The notes under the pieces are model-generated. The model saw only the letters and a program-made list of their open reading frames with translations. It had not been told where the DNA came from and did not search any database. A program made the position numbers and the translations under genes. Positions 22,515 to 31,900 of a stretch of DNA of 64,000 nt are shown one piece after another; position 1 is the first letter of the stretch, and every line of letters starts with the position of its first letter. Location of the stretch: the NCBI GenBank assembly GCA_046350115.1, contig JAXMAZ010000002.1, positions 496,001 through 560,000 of the forward strand, written 5' to 3'. This DNA comes from JAXMAZ01 sp046350115 (GTDB lineage Bacteria; Planctomycetota; Planctomycetia; Gemmatales; Gemmataceae).

Positions 22515-22990
22515 GAGAGCTTGTCCAAAATGGGCGATTTCACGACCGTAGGCGGCGGAGCATGAGAGGGATCATGGCCACCTTGATGAACGCCTCGCTG
22601 CTGGCGGTCGTCCGCTCGTAGTCCTTGCTCAGCCGCCGGGACCGGTTCAGCCAGGCGAACGTCCGCTCCACGATCCACCGCTTCGGCTGGGGGACGAACC
22701 CGACCTGGCCGACCGTCTTCCGGGGGACGATGCCGACCCACCCCCAGCGGAGCCAGGCGTGCCGCAGGGCGGTGTCGAAGTGGCCGTCCCCCCAGAGCAC
22801 CTGGATGTACCGAACGGCCGCCCGCAACCGCTCGACCAGCGGAATCCCGCCGGCCCGGTCCTGGGTCGAGGCCGGCACCGCCATCAGCGCCCACAGCAGG
22901 CCGAGGGTGTCAACCGCCACGAACCGCTTGCGGCCGGCGACCTTGTATGTTCCGGATGGCCGATCCAGTTCGCGGATTGCACCGTGACCA

Positions 22991-23058
22991 GACGCGGCGG
23001 GAGGTCGATGCGACCTTGGCCCCAGAGGCCGGAAACAAGCTCGGACACCCGCCGCGTC
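22991..23058 (+). ncRNA. Candidate bridge RNA target-binding stem-loop of the IS110 element
   Basis: A perfect 11-bp stem pairs 22991-23001 (GACGCGGCGGG) with 23048-23058 (CCCGCCGCGTC). It encloses an internal loop topped by a small hairpin (GGCC-CCAGA-GGCC, 23018-23030). The 5' side of the loop carries GCGACCTT (23010-23017), identical to the target left of and across the CT core (GCGAC-CT-T). The 3' side starts GGAAA (23031-23035), complementary to the right target TTTCC. This matches the left-guide/right-guide layout known for IS621. Further on, ACAGTC (23080-23085) matches the element's right end (ACAGTCG-CT) and could belong to the donor loop. The RNA itself is inferred. Confidence 0.6.
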
Positions 23059-24027
23059 GCCGTCCGGGCCGGAGCCCGAACAGTCACCCGGTCCTCCGCG
23101 ACCGCATCGCAAGGCTGGGACCACTCGGACGCACGCCCGGAGGATGCCACGCCGCCGGACCGGTTCATCGGGATCGACGTGTCGAAGGCGTGGCTGGACG
23201 TGGCCGGCCGCCCGGACCCGGCCCCGCAGCGGGTGGCCAACGACCCGGACGGGATCGCCGAGTTGGTCGGGATGCTTCGGGGCCTCGCCCCGGTCCGGAT
23301 CGTGCTGGAGGCGACCGGCCACCCGGAACTGCCGCTCGTCGCGGCCCTCCAGGTGGCCGGGCTGCCGGTCGCCGTGGTCAACCCCCGCCAGGTCCGGGAC
23401 TTCGCCAGGGCGACCGGCCGGCTGGCCAAGACGGACCGGCTCGACGCCGCCGTCCTGGCCCACTTCGCCGACGCCCTCCGGCCGGCCCCGGCGGCCCCGG
23501 TGCCCGACGACGTCCGGCACCTGGACGCCCTGCTCACCCGGCGGAACCAGCTCATCGGCATGCGGGTGATGGAGACCAACCGGCTCGACCGGGTGACCGA
23601 CGAGGCCGCCCGGGCGGAGGTGCAGAAGCACGTGACGTGGCTGGTAAAGGCCATCGACCGGGCGGACGCGGCCCTGGCCGAGGCGGTGAAGGCGAGCCCG
23701 GCGTGGCGGGCCAAGGACGCCCTCCTCCGGAGCATCCCCGGGGCCGGCCCGGTGGCCACCCCGACCCTCCTCGCCGGCCTGCCGGAGCTCGGGGCAACGA
23801 CCGGCGGCCGGTTGGCCGCCCTGGTCGGGCTAGCCCCGCTCGCGGACGACAGCGGGACGCGGCAGGGCGGGCGGCACATCCGCGGGGGCCGTGCCCCGGT
23901 CCGCCGGGTGCTGTACCTGGCCGCCCTGTCGGCGGTCGCCCACGACCCGCCCCTGCGGGCGTTCAAGGACCGCCTGAAGGCTCGGGGGAAGAAGCCCAAG
24001 GTGATCCTCACGGCGGTCGCCCGGTAG
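23008..24027 (+). CDS. IS110-family DEDD transposase (near-terminal stop)
   Basis: The N-terminal RuvC-like DEDD domain begins at RFIGIDVSKAWLDV (23164 on), with Glu in VLEATGHPEL and the Asp pair in LAKTDRLDAAVLAHF. A coiled-coil linker (ADAALAEAVKASPAWR) and the C-terminal Transposase_20 domain (LLRSIPGAGPVATPTLLAG, GRHIRGGRAPVRRVLYL) with the catalytic-Ser region follow. The frame ends at TAG 24025-24027, where relatives have Lys (VAR-KLLVIANAVV). The reading continues in frame to TGA 24114, so a nonsense change removes about 29 residues. The start is uncertain: ATG 23008 overlaps the candidate bridge RNA, and ATG 23144 is one frame off. Confidence 0.8.
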   Translation: MRPWPQRPETSSDTRRVAVRAGARTVTRSSATASQGWDHSDARPEDATPPDRFIGIDVSKAWLDVAGRPDPAPQRVANDPDGIAELVGMLRGLAPVRIVLEATGHPELPLVAALQVAGLPVAVVNPRQVRDFARATGRLAKTDRLDAAVLAHFADALRPAPAAPVPDDVRHLDALLTRRNQLIGMRVMETNRLDRVTDEAARAEVQKHVTWLVKAIDRADAALAEAVKASPAWRAKDALLRSIPGAGPVATPTLLAGLPELGATTGGRLAALVGLAPLADDSGTRQGGRHIRGGRAPVRRVLYLAALSAVAHDPPLRAFKDRLKARGKKPKVILTAVAR

Positions 24028-24545
24028 CTGCTGGTGATCGCCAACGCGGTCGTCCAAACCGGTCGGCCATGGCGTGCCGAGGCGGCACCCGATCGGGTGG
24101 CGGTTTCTACTTGACGGGGAACACAGTCGCTTTTCCCCCCCGTCGGCCCCCTTCGGGCCGCCCCGGCGGGTGGTCTTGACCGTCTGGCGGTCCACCCGCC
24201 GGGTTTCGGGGGCCGGCGGGGGCCCGGCCCCGACCCGGACCTCCGCCCGGAGGGCGGCGTGGGCCGCGTCCCACACCCCGGCCAGCCGCCACAGCCGGAA
24301 CCGGGTGTACACCGTCTGCCAGGCCGGGAAGTCGTGCGGCAACAACCGCCACGACCCGCCCGCGCGGAGCAGGTACAGGACGGCGTTCACCACCGCCCGG
24401 GTGTCGGCCGCCGGCCGGCCCCCGCTCGGGGTGCCGGACTTGGGGGACGGGAGGAGCGGCCGGAGCCGCTCCCACTGGTCGTCCGTGAGGTCGGTCGGGT
24501 AGGGCGTCCGTGTCATGCCCGACCACCAGTTTCAAGAAGCCCTGT

Positions 24546-24957
24546 GACAGAGCCGGAAACCCGGGCCAGGCGTGTGCCAAGGCTCGTGAGTTCGCCCATC
24601 GGGAGGGGGGGGGACAACCCTGGCTCCCTGGGGGCGGGGGACGCACGGCCCGGGGGCTTCGGCGGCACCCGCATGGTGGTGGCTGTCGCCCACGAGGGCC
24701 GGACGGACGACTCGGCGACGGCGCCAAGGTCACCTATACCGAGTTCGTGGTGGCGGACCGGGCGGCACTCGGCCGGCTCATTGGTGTTGAGGATGTCGAA
24801 GTCCGGTATGCGGGCAAGGAAGCCGAACCGCCGGCCTGACATCCGGTCAGCCGAGGCCGCAATTGGCAAATCTCGCCAAGGTTAGGATGTGTTCTCGCCC
24901 TGCGACTCGCCGAGCCGCTGGGCCAAGAATCGGCGGCGAACCGCCCAGCGAGGGATC
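24546..24957. other. Spacer right of the IS elements, possible gene remnant
   Basis: About 410 bases. A plus-strand fragment ending at TGA 24839 reads TYTEFVVADRAALGRLIGVEDVEVRYAG, which looks like coding sequence. It is preceded, one frame away, by MVVAVAHEGRTDDSAT. This may be the 3' end of a gene destroyed by the IS insertion. No family recognised. Confidence 0.35.
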
Positions 24958-27873
24958 ATGGACCCGACCACTGACGGGCCGGAACTGCCCCCGCCGCCCG
25001 GGCTACCGCCTGACGGGGTCCAGGCTTTGTCCCGGCTACTCGCCCCGGGCGACCCGTCGCCGGCCGGGTACGAAGTCGTCCGCCGGCTCGGCCGGGGGGC
25101 GATGGGGGACGTGTACCTGGCCCGCCAGCTGAGCCTCAAGCGACAGGTCGCCCTGAAGCTGATCCGGGCCGACCGGCTGGCCCGCACCCCGGCCGTCCGC
25201 GACCGGTTCCGGGCCGAGGCCGAGACGGTCGCCCGGCTGTCCCACCCGCACATTGTGCAAATCTTCGAGGTCGGCGAGGACGCCGGGCGGCCGTTCCTGG
25301 CCCTCGAATACCTCGGCGGCGGGTCGCTCGACGCCAGGCTGTCCAAAGCCCCGCTCGCCCCCGACGCGGCGGCCAAACTGGTTGCCGACGTGGCGGCCGG
25401 GGTGCAGCACGCCCACGACCGGGGGATCGTCCACCGCGACCTGAAGCCGGGGAACGTGCTGCTGGCCGCCGACGGGACGCCAAAGGTCGGCGACTTCGGC
25501 CTCGCCCGGGTGGTCGGCGACCTGGCCGGCGACCCGGCCGCCGGGGACTCCGGGCCGGGGCTGACGCAGGTCGGGTCGGTGCTCGGCACCCCCAGCTACA
25601 TGGCCCCGGAGCAGGCGGCCGGTGACACCCACCGGATCGGCCCGCGGACCGACGTGTACGCCCTCGGCGGGCTGCTGTTCGAGTGCCTGACCGGCCGGCC
25701 GCCGTTCAAGGCCCCGACCCCGGCCGAGACGCTGGAACTGGTGCTCCAACTCGACCCGCCGTCACCGCGGCAGTTCCAGCCGACCGTGCCCCGGGACTTG
25801 GAGACGGTCTGCCTGAAGTGCCTGCGGAAAGACCCGGACCGCCGCTACCAGTCGGCCCGGGAACTGGCCGACGACCTCGGCCGGTTCCTGCGGCGGGAGC
25901 CGGTCACGGCCCGGCCGTTCGGCCGACCCGAGCGGCTGGTGAAGTGGGCCAGGCGTCGCCCCGGGCCGGCGGTGCTGGCCGGGCTGCTGGCGGTGGCGGC
26001 GGTCGGGCTGGTGGTCGGGGCGGTGGTGTACGAGCGGCAGCTGCGGTCCGCCCGGGACGCGGCCCAGAAGGAATCAGAAGAGGCGACCCGGCAGAAGGGC
26101 CGGGCCGAGGCGAACGCCCGCCGGGCGGCGGACGCGGTTCACCGGTTCCTGACCCGGGTCGGCGACGAGCGGCTGAAGCAAGTGCCGGAGATGGAGGGGG
26201 TCCGGGCCGAGCTGCTGCGGGACGCCCTGGAGTTCTACCAGGGGCTGCTGGCCGACGCCGACGCCCCGGACCCGGCGGTGCGAGTGGAAGCCGCCCGGGC
26301 GTTCACCCGGGTCGGGTTGATCCAGCAGTACCTCGGCCGGACCGACGAGGCGGAGGCCCACTTCCGCCAGGCCGCGGAGCGGTTCGCCCAGCTGGCCGCC
26401 GATGACCCGGGCAACCGCTCACACCGGACCGAGCGGGCGGCCGCCCTCCACTCCCTCGCCAACCTGAAGACGGTGGCGGCCCCCGGGCAGGCGGCCGAGG
26501 CCATCGACGCCGCCCGGCGGGAGTGGCAGGGGCTGGCGGCCGACGCCCCGGACGACCCGTGGCCGGTCCGCCAGGCGGCCGGGTGCGACCACTTCGACGG
26601 TCAGGTTCTCGCCCTGCTCGGGCAGCAAGGGCGGAGCGAGCAGGCACACCGTCGCGCGCTGGCCGCCCGGCAGGCGCTGGCCGACCGGTTCCCGGCCGAC
26701 CCGAGCTACCGGCGTGATCTGGCGTACACCCTCCACAATCTGGCCGCCGTCTGCTCCCGGACCGGGCGGGCGGCGGACGCCCGGGAGCACGAGGCGGCGG
26801 CGGTCCGGCTGTTCGAGGAGCAACACGCCCGGGACCGGGCCGACGAGGAGGCGATGAAGCAGCTGTCTGCCGGGCTGTACAACCTGGGCGTCCTGCTCGG
26901 CCCGACCGATTCGACCGCCGCCCTCGGCCACCAGCGGCGGGCGCTCGACCTGCGGCTGGAACTGGCCCGCCGGCACCCGCGGGTGCCGGACTACCAGGGG
27001 GCGGTCGGGGAGAGCAGCCTGGGGCTGGTGACCACCCTGATTCAGGCGGGCCAGCCGGCCGAGGCGGTCGACCCGGGCCGGCGGGGGGCGGAGGTGATGG
27101 AGCGGCTGGTCCGCGACCACCCGACGGCCGACGCCCGGTGGACGCTGGCCACCCTGCTCGCCAACCTGTCGCACCCGATGGCCGCTGCCGGCAAGCCGGC
27201 CGACGCCGCCCGCGACCTGGACCGGGCGGTCGAGCTGCTCGGCGAGCTGGTGTGCGAGGCCCCGGGCGGGGCGCTGTACTGGGAGTCGTTGGCCGGCACC
27301 TGCCTGTCGGCCGGCAACCACGCCGGCGGCACCGCCCGCCGGCGGGACGCCCTCGACTGGTTCGCCCGAGGCATCGCCGCGGCCGAGGAGGCGCTGCGGC
27401 TCGACCCCCAGCTGAGTCAGGCCAAGCACTTCCGACTGTTCTGCCACGGCGCGCGTGCCCAGACCCTCGGCGGGCTGGGCGACCACCCGGCGGCCGTCCG
27501 CGACTGGGACCGGGTGGTGGCGCTGGCCGCCGACGCCGAGCGGCGGACCTACCGGTTCATGCGGCTCGAACCGCTCGTCCGGGCCGGCGACCTGGCCCGC
27601 TTCAAGACGGAGGCCGACGGCCTGCTCCCCGGGGCGGCCAAGGAGCCGGACGAGCTGATCCACATCGCCGGCTGTTACGCCGTCGCCTCGGACAAGCAGG
27701 CGGACCTCGCGGCGACGGCAGTCGACCTGATCCGCCGGGCAGTGGAGGCCGCCCCGCCGACCGACCGGGCGAAGCGGATGACCGAGGCGCACAACAACGC
27801 GCAGATCAGGCGGCTGCACGGGCGGCCGGACTACCAGCAGCTGCGGGCGAAGTGGCCCCCACCCACCAAGTAG
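24958..27873 (+). CDS. Ser/Thr protein kinase with TPR repeats (membrane-anchored)
   Basis: A 971-residue Hanks-type kinase. ATG 24958 follows GCGAGGG. The catalytic domain (~residues 34-305) has the G-loop LGRGAMGDVY, VALKLIRA (Lys), HRDLKPGN, DFGLAR, GTPSYMAPEQ and DVYALGGLLFECLTG, all active residues present. One membrane segment (VLAGLLAVAAVGLVVGAVVY, ~338-358) follows, then a coiled-coil stretch and about 550 residues of TPR-like helical repeats (AEAHFRQAAERFAQLA, AADAREHEAAAVRLFEE). Such kinases are expanded in planctomycetes. The C-terminal part probably senses or binds partners outside the membrane. It is convergent with an ECF-like sigma gene, a pairing known for STK-linked sigma factors. 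Confidence 0.9.
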   Translation: MDPTTDGPELPPPPGLPPDGVQALSRLLAPGDPSPAGYEVVRRLGRGAMGDVYLARQLSLKRQVALKLIRADRLARTPAVRDRFRAEAETVARLSHPHIVQIFEVGEDAGRPFLALEYLGGGSLDARLSKAPLAPDAAAKLVADVAAGVQHAHDRGIVHRDLKPGNVLLAADGTPKVGDFGLARVVGDLAGDPAAGDSGPGLTQVGSVLGTPSYMAPEQAAGDTHRIGPRTDVYALGGLLFECLTGRPPFKAPTPAETLELVLQLDPPSPRQFQPTVPRDLETVCLKCLRKDPDRRYQSARELADDLGRFLRREPVTARPFGRPERLVKWARRRPGPAVLAGLLAVAAVGLVVGAVVYERQLRSARDAAQKESEEATRQKGRAEANARRAADAVHRFLTRVGDERLKQVPEMEGVRAELLRDALEFYQGLLADADAPDPAVRVEAARAFTRVGLIQQYLGRTDEAEAHFRQAAERFAQLAADDPGNRSHRTERAAALHSLANLKTVAAPGQAAEAIDAARREWQGLAADAPDDPWPVRQAAGCDHFDGQVLALLGQQGRSEQAHRRALAARQALADRFPADPSYRRDLAYTLHNLAAVCSRTGRAADAREHEAAAVRLFEEQHARDRADEEAMKQLSAGLYNLGVLLGPTDSTAALGHQRRALDLRLELARRHPRVPDYQGAVGESSLGLVTTLIQAGQPAEAVDPGRRGAEVMERLVRDHPTADARWTLATLLANLSHPMAAAGKPADAARDLDRAVELLGELVCEAPGGALYWESLAGTCLSAGNHAGGTARRRDALDWFARGIAAAEEALRLDPQLSQAKHFRLFCHGARAQTLGGLGDHPAAVRDWDRVVALAADAERRTYRFMRLEPLVRAGDLARFKTEADGLLPGAAKEPDELIHIAGCYAVASDKQADLAATAVDLIRRAVEAAPPTDRAKRMTEAHNNAQIRRLHGRPDYQQLRAKWPPPTK

Positions 27874-27886
27874 CCATCAACCGGCC

Positions 27887-28029
27887 CTCGTTCCCACGCT
27901 CGGCGTGGGAACGCACGGGGGCGACGCTCCGCGTCGCGGGCCGTGCCCCCGGAGACGCGGCCCGCGACCAATGAATCCGTGACGCGGAGCGTCACGCCCG
28001 CCCGTTCCCACGCCGAGCGTGGGAACGAG
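27887..28029. repeat. REP-like palindrome cluster
   Basis: Two 27-bp arms, 27887-27913 (CTCGTTCCCACGCTCGGCGT...) and 28003-28029, are exact reverse complements, and each is itself a palindrome around GTTCCCACGC/GCGTGGGAAC. Between them are smaller hairpins GCGACGCTCCGCGTCGC (27921-27937) and GTGACGCGGAGCGTCAC (27979-27995). The CGTTCCCACGC core is a common dispersed REP family in several phyla. Placed between convergent kinase and sigma genes, it may also stop transcription from both sides. Confidence 0.8.
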
Positions 28030-28062
28030 GAGGGTAATCGTCGGGGGCAGTGTGAAAGCCGG

Positions 28063-28791
28063 TCATCGCTCAGCCCACCGGTCCACCGCCGGCCGGCAGT
28101 ACGCCAGCAGTTCCAGGTCGGCCAGCTCCCGCGTGACCAGCTCCCGGTCGGTGGTGCCGAGGGAGTACGCCACCTCCACCAGCAGCAGGTCGGCGAACCG
28201 CTCCCTCGCCCGGTGCAGCGTCTGTCGGAAGGCAGCCGCAGTCAGCGGCCGGCCGAGTGCCGACGCCGTCGCGTCCGCCCCGTCGGCGGCCGGGCGGTCC
28301 GGGTGCTCGGCCCGCCACCGCAGGACCGGGTAGAACGCCTGCCCGGATTCGCCGTCCAGCCGCTCCAGCTCGTCCCAGGTGCGGTCGAGAATCTCCGCCC
28401 GCCACAGCCGGGCGAATTCGGCATCGGTGCCCGCCTCCGGGCCGGGCAGGTCGGGTGGGAGCGCGCCGGGGGCCGCCTTCCGGCCGCGGTAGTGGTCGGC
28501 GATCAGGTGGTACAGGACCGTCTTGACGAAGTCGCGGAACCGGCCGCGGTCCGGGTCGGCCCGGTGGAAGTCGCCGCGGACGAACCGCAAGGCGAACTCC
28601 TGTCCCAGCTCGTCGGCCGCGTCCCGGCTGCGGGTGGCGGCCAGCAGGTAGTGGTAGACCGCTCCGCAGTACCGCCGCAGCACCGCGCACCGGGCGGCGT
28701 GGGCCTCCCCCGGCTCGGCGGCGTGGGCGGCGGCCAGCTCCGGCCAGTGGGTGGACAGCCGGCTCAGCCGGTCAGGGGCGGCGTCCGACAT
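28063..28791 (-). CDS. ECF-like RNA polymerase sigma factor
   Basis: A 242-residue protein. ATG 28791 (MSDAAPDRLSRLSTHW) is chosen for GGAGGG just upstream. Sigma region 2 is visible as ADELGQEFALRFVRGDF followed by RGRFRDFVKTVLYHLIADHYR. Region 4 is at RPLTAAAFRQTLHRARERFADLL. The long region between them, rich in Asp/Trp, fits planctomycete ECF groups linked to Ser/Thr kinases. It is convergent with the TPR kinase and divergent from the giant surface-protein gene, so it may control either one; that is inference. No anti-sigma gene is adjacent. Confidence 0.8.
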   Translation of the reverse strand: MSDAAPDRLSRLSTHWPELAAAHAAEPGEAHAARCAVLRRYCGAVYHYLLAATRSRDAADELGQEFALRFVRGDFHRADPDRGRFRDFVKTVLYHLIADHYRGRKAAPGALPPDLPGPEAGTDAEFARLWRAEILDRTWDELERLDGESGQAFYPVLRWRAEHPDRPAADGADATASALGRPLTAAAFRQTLHRARERFADLLLVEVAYSLGTTDRELVTRELADLELLAYCRPAVDRWAER

Positions 28792-28984
28792 TAGCCCTCC
28801 GAGGTGGGGTGGCAGGCTGACCCCGATCATCCCACGCCCTCCGGTCGCCGGCAAGTTGGTCCCGACCGTCAGGTGGGGAAGCGGACAAACCGCTTCCAGT
28901 CGGACACGCCGCCGAAATTCCGCGCCCGGTTGTCACATCGGTCCGGGTCGCCCGTAGCTGAGGGCAGTCCCCCGGGAGACCGTC

Positions 28985-31900
28985 ATGGCCCGCCGCCGCG
29001 ATCGGATTAACCGCCCCGTTCGGCACCTCCGCACCTGGCTCGAAGGGCTGGAGGAGCGGCTCGCCCCGACCGTGACGCCGCTCACCGTCGCGGAGGAGAG
29101 CCGGCTCGGGCTGTCCGCCGCCGGGCTGTGCCAGTTCCTCAGCGCGTCCGCCGACGGCCAGCTTTTCGCCTTCCAGAGCGACGCCCCGGACCTGGTGGCG
29201 AACGACTTCAACGACCTGCCGGACGTGTTCGTGTACCACCGGGCCACCGGCCGGGTGGCGTTGGCGAGCGTGAACGCGGCCGGCACCGGCAGCGGGAACG
29301 ACCGGTCGCAGAACCCGAAGATCAGCCCGGACGGGCGGTACGTGCTGTTCGAGAGCCGGGCGACGGACCTGCTGCCGAACACCCCGCCGTTCGTCACCCA
29401 GCTGTTCGCCCGCGACCTCCAGACCGGGGCGACGGTCCTGGTCAGCACGAACGACGCCGGCCAGTTCCCGGCCCGCGGCTCGACCGGCGGGTCGTGGAGC
29501 CCCGACAGCACGAAGGTCGTGTTCCAGAGCGACTGGGGCGGGTTCGTGGCCAACGACGTGGGCGGCCAGACGGACATCTTCCTCCGCGACCTCACCACCA
29601 AGAAGACGATCCGCGTCAGCGAGGCGAAGAACGGGACCGAGGCGGTCCCCGGGGCGACCTTCTTCGGCGACCTGTCGCGAAACGCGCACCTCAGCGACGA
29701 CGGCCGGTTCGTGACCTTCCTCAGCTTCGCCAAGAACCTCGGGCCGACCGACTCGAACACCTTCGCCGACGTGTACATCAAGGATTTGCAGACCGGGGCC
29801 GTCGATCTGGCGACGGTGGACACGGTCGGGGTGAACCAGGCGTCCGGCAACGCCACCCTGACTAGTCGGCCGATCAGTGCCGACGGCCGGTACGTGGTGT
29901 TCCAGGCGGCCGGCAAGAACCTGGCCCCCGGCGGGACCGACAACGACCAGAACGTCTACCTCCGCGACCGGGTGGCCGGCACCACGACCCTGCTCAGTGC
30001 CAACCCGGCCGGCGTGGGCCGGGGCGGGGCTGCCCCCGTCATCACCGCCGACGGCCGGTTCGTCGCGTTCGTCTCCACCGGCGGCGACCTCGACCCGACC
30101 CTGACGCCGTACCCGGGCGAGTACAACGTGTTCCGCCGCGACCTGAGCGACGGGTCGACGCGGCTCGTGAGCGTGGACCGGACCGGGACGAAGGGGGGCA
30201 GCGGCCGGTCCGGGTTCGGGTTCTACGACAACATCTTCACCATCGCCGAGCCGGTGGTCAGCCCGGACGGGCGGTACGTGCTGTTCCCAAGCGACGCCAC
30301 CGACCTGACCGCCGACCCGGACGTGCCGAGTACCCGCGACCTGTTCCGCCGGGACATGCAGGCCGGCAAGACCACACTCGTCTCGGCCGGCGGCAACGAC
30401 TGGTCGCACACACCCGCGGCGAGTGCCGACCTGTCGGTGATCGCGTTCGAGACGCTGGCCACCAACCTCGTCCCCGGCGACCGCAACGGGCGGGGGGACG
30501 TGGTCGTCCGCGACCCGGCGTCGAAGGTGGTGTCGCTGATCTCCCGCCGGGAGCCGCTGCTGCCGGCGACCCGGACCGTCGGCGGCACCCTCACCTCGGT
30601 CACGCCGGACGGCCGGTTCGTCGGGTTCACCGCCGCCTCGACGAACGACTACGCCCCGGGGGTGATGTTCAAGGCGGGCACCTCGGCCTACGTCCGCGAC
30701 ACGCTCACCGGGGCGGTGACGGTCGTCGACCTGGCCCCGGACGGCAAGACCGCGGTCGGCGGCTCCAGCCCGGTGCCGACGCCGGACGGCCGGTTCGTCG
30801 CGTTCGTCAGCGGGTCGCAAACGATCGTCAACGGCATCACCTACGTCGGGCCGGTCGGCGGGTTCTTCAGCTCAGACGTGTACCTCCGCGACCTGGCCGC
30901 CGGCGTCACCCGCATCGTGTCCGTGGACCCGACCGGCACCAAGAGCAACGACGACCGCGGGGTCGGCGACGTGGCGGTCAGCGCCGACGGCCGGTTCGTG
31001 GTGTTCACCAGCACCTCGACCAACCTGGTCCCCGGCCTCACCAACCCGACCAACCGACAGGCGGTCTACCTGCGGGACATGGCGACGAACAAGACGGTGC
31101 TGGTCAGTCGCAACCTGGCGAACGACGGCAAGATCAGCGGCAACTCGTTCAACGTGTCGATGTCCGCCGACGGCCGGTTCGTCACCTTCGTCAGCGGGGC
31201 CGCCGACCTAGTGGCGAACGACACGAACGGGGCGGCGGACGTGTTTCAGTGGGACCGGCTGACCGGGGCGGTGACGCTGGTCAGTGCGGCGGTCGGCACC
31301 GGCGCTCCCGGGAACGGCGAGTCCGGCGAGTTCGTCGGCACGCGCCCCGTCGTCACCCCGGACGGCCGGTTCGTCGCGTTCGGCAGCCGGGCCACGAACC
31401 TGACCGCCCTGAGCGACCCGGACCCCAGCAGCTACGACGTGTTCGTGCGGGACATGCAAACCGGCACCACGACGCTCGTCAGCGTCAACACGGCCGGCAC
31501 CGCGGCGGCCGGCGGGAGTCGCTTCCCGTCGATCTCGGCGGACGGCAAGCAGGTGGCGTTCCTCGGCGAGTCCGGCGGACTGGTCAGCCCGTCGCCGCAG
31601 TTCCCGAACCAGACGCAAGCCTACGTCCGCGACCTCACCACCGGCGTCACCAAGCTGGTGTCGGTCACGCCAGACGGGAAGGCGCCCAACGGCAGCGTCA
31701 CGACCAGCGCCGGGAACGCGGTGGACGCGCCGACGATCAGCCCGGACGGCCAACGGGTCGCGTTCCGCAGCACCGCGACGGACCTGGCGTCGGGGTTCGC
31801 GGACGCGAACGGCGGGCAGTCGGACGTGTACGTCCGGGAACTGGCCGCCGGCGTCACCCGGCTGGTGACGGCCAACCAGTCCGGCACCGCCGGGGCGGCC

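Larger units (their letters stand above)
22944..24129 (+). mobile_element. IS110-family-like insertion sequence (about 1.19 kb)
   Basis: Boundaries come from the interrupted IS5 transposase gene. Its sequence GGCGAC-CT-TTTCCCC is split so that a CT dinucleotide flanks both ends (22942-22943 and 24130-24131). There are no inverted repeats or longer target duplication, as expected for IS110/IS621-type elements with a CT core. The left non-coding end folds like a bridge RNA, and the DEDD transposase follows on the plus strand. Confidence 0.78.
22540..24516 (-). pseudogene. IS5-family transposase, split in two by IS110
   Basis: The N-terminal half (24516-24133) has DLTDDQWERLRPLLPSP, GGRPAADTRAVVNAVLYLLR, GGSWRLLPHDFPAWQTVYTRF and VDRQTVKTTRRGGPKGADGG. 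The C-terminal half (22944-22540) has VAGRKRFVAVDTLGLL, WGDGHF and RWIVERTFAWLNRSRRLSKDYE with the usual IMIPLMLRRL-like end. Rejoining 24133 to 22944 restores a continuous frame of about 262 residues (GEKVAGRK at the joint), normal for IS5 transposases with the DDE residues present. Inactive while split. Confidence 0.85.
22515..24545 (-). mobile_element. IS5-family-like insertion sequence, interrupted by an IS110-like element
   Basis: The ends show imperfect terminal inverted repeats: left GAGAGCTTGTCCAAAATGGG at 22515, and right, read inward from about 24545, CAGGGCTTCTTGAAACTGG. Inside is one transposase gene on the minus strand, split by an insertion at 22944/24130. The left end touches the start codon of the hsdR remnant. 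I see no convincing target duplication. Confidence 0.75.
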
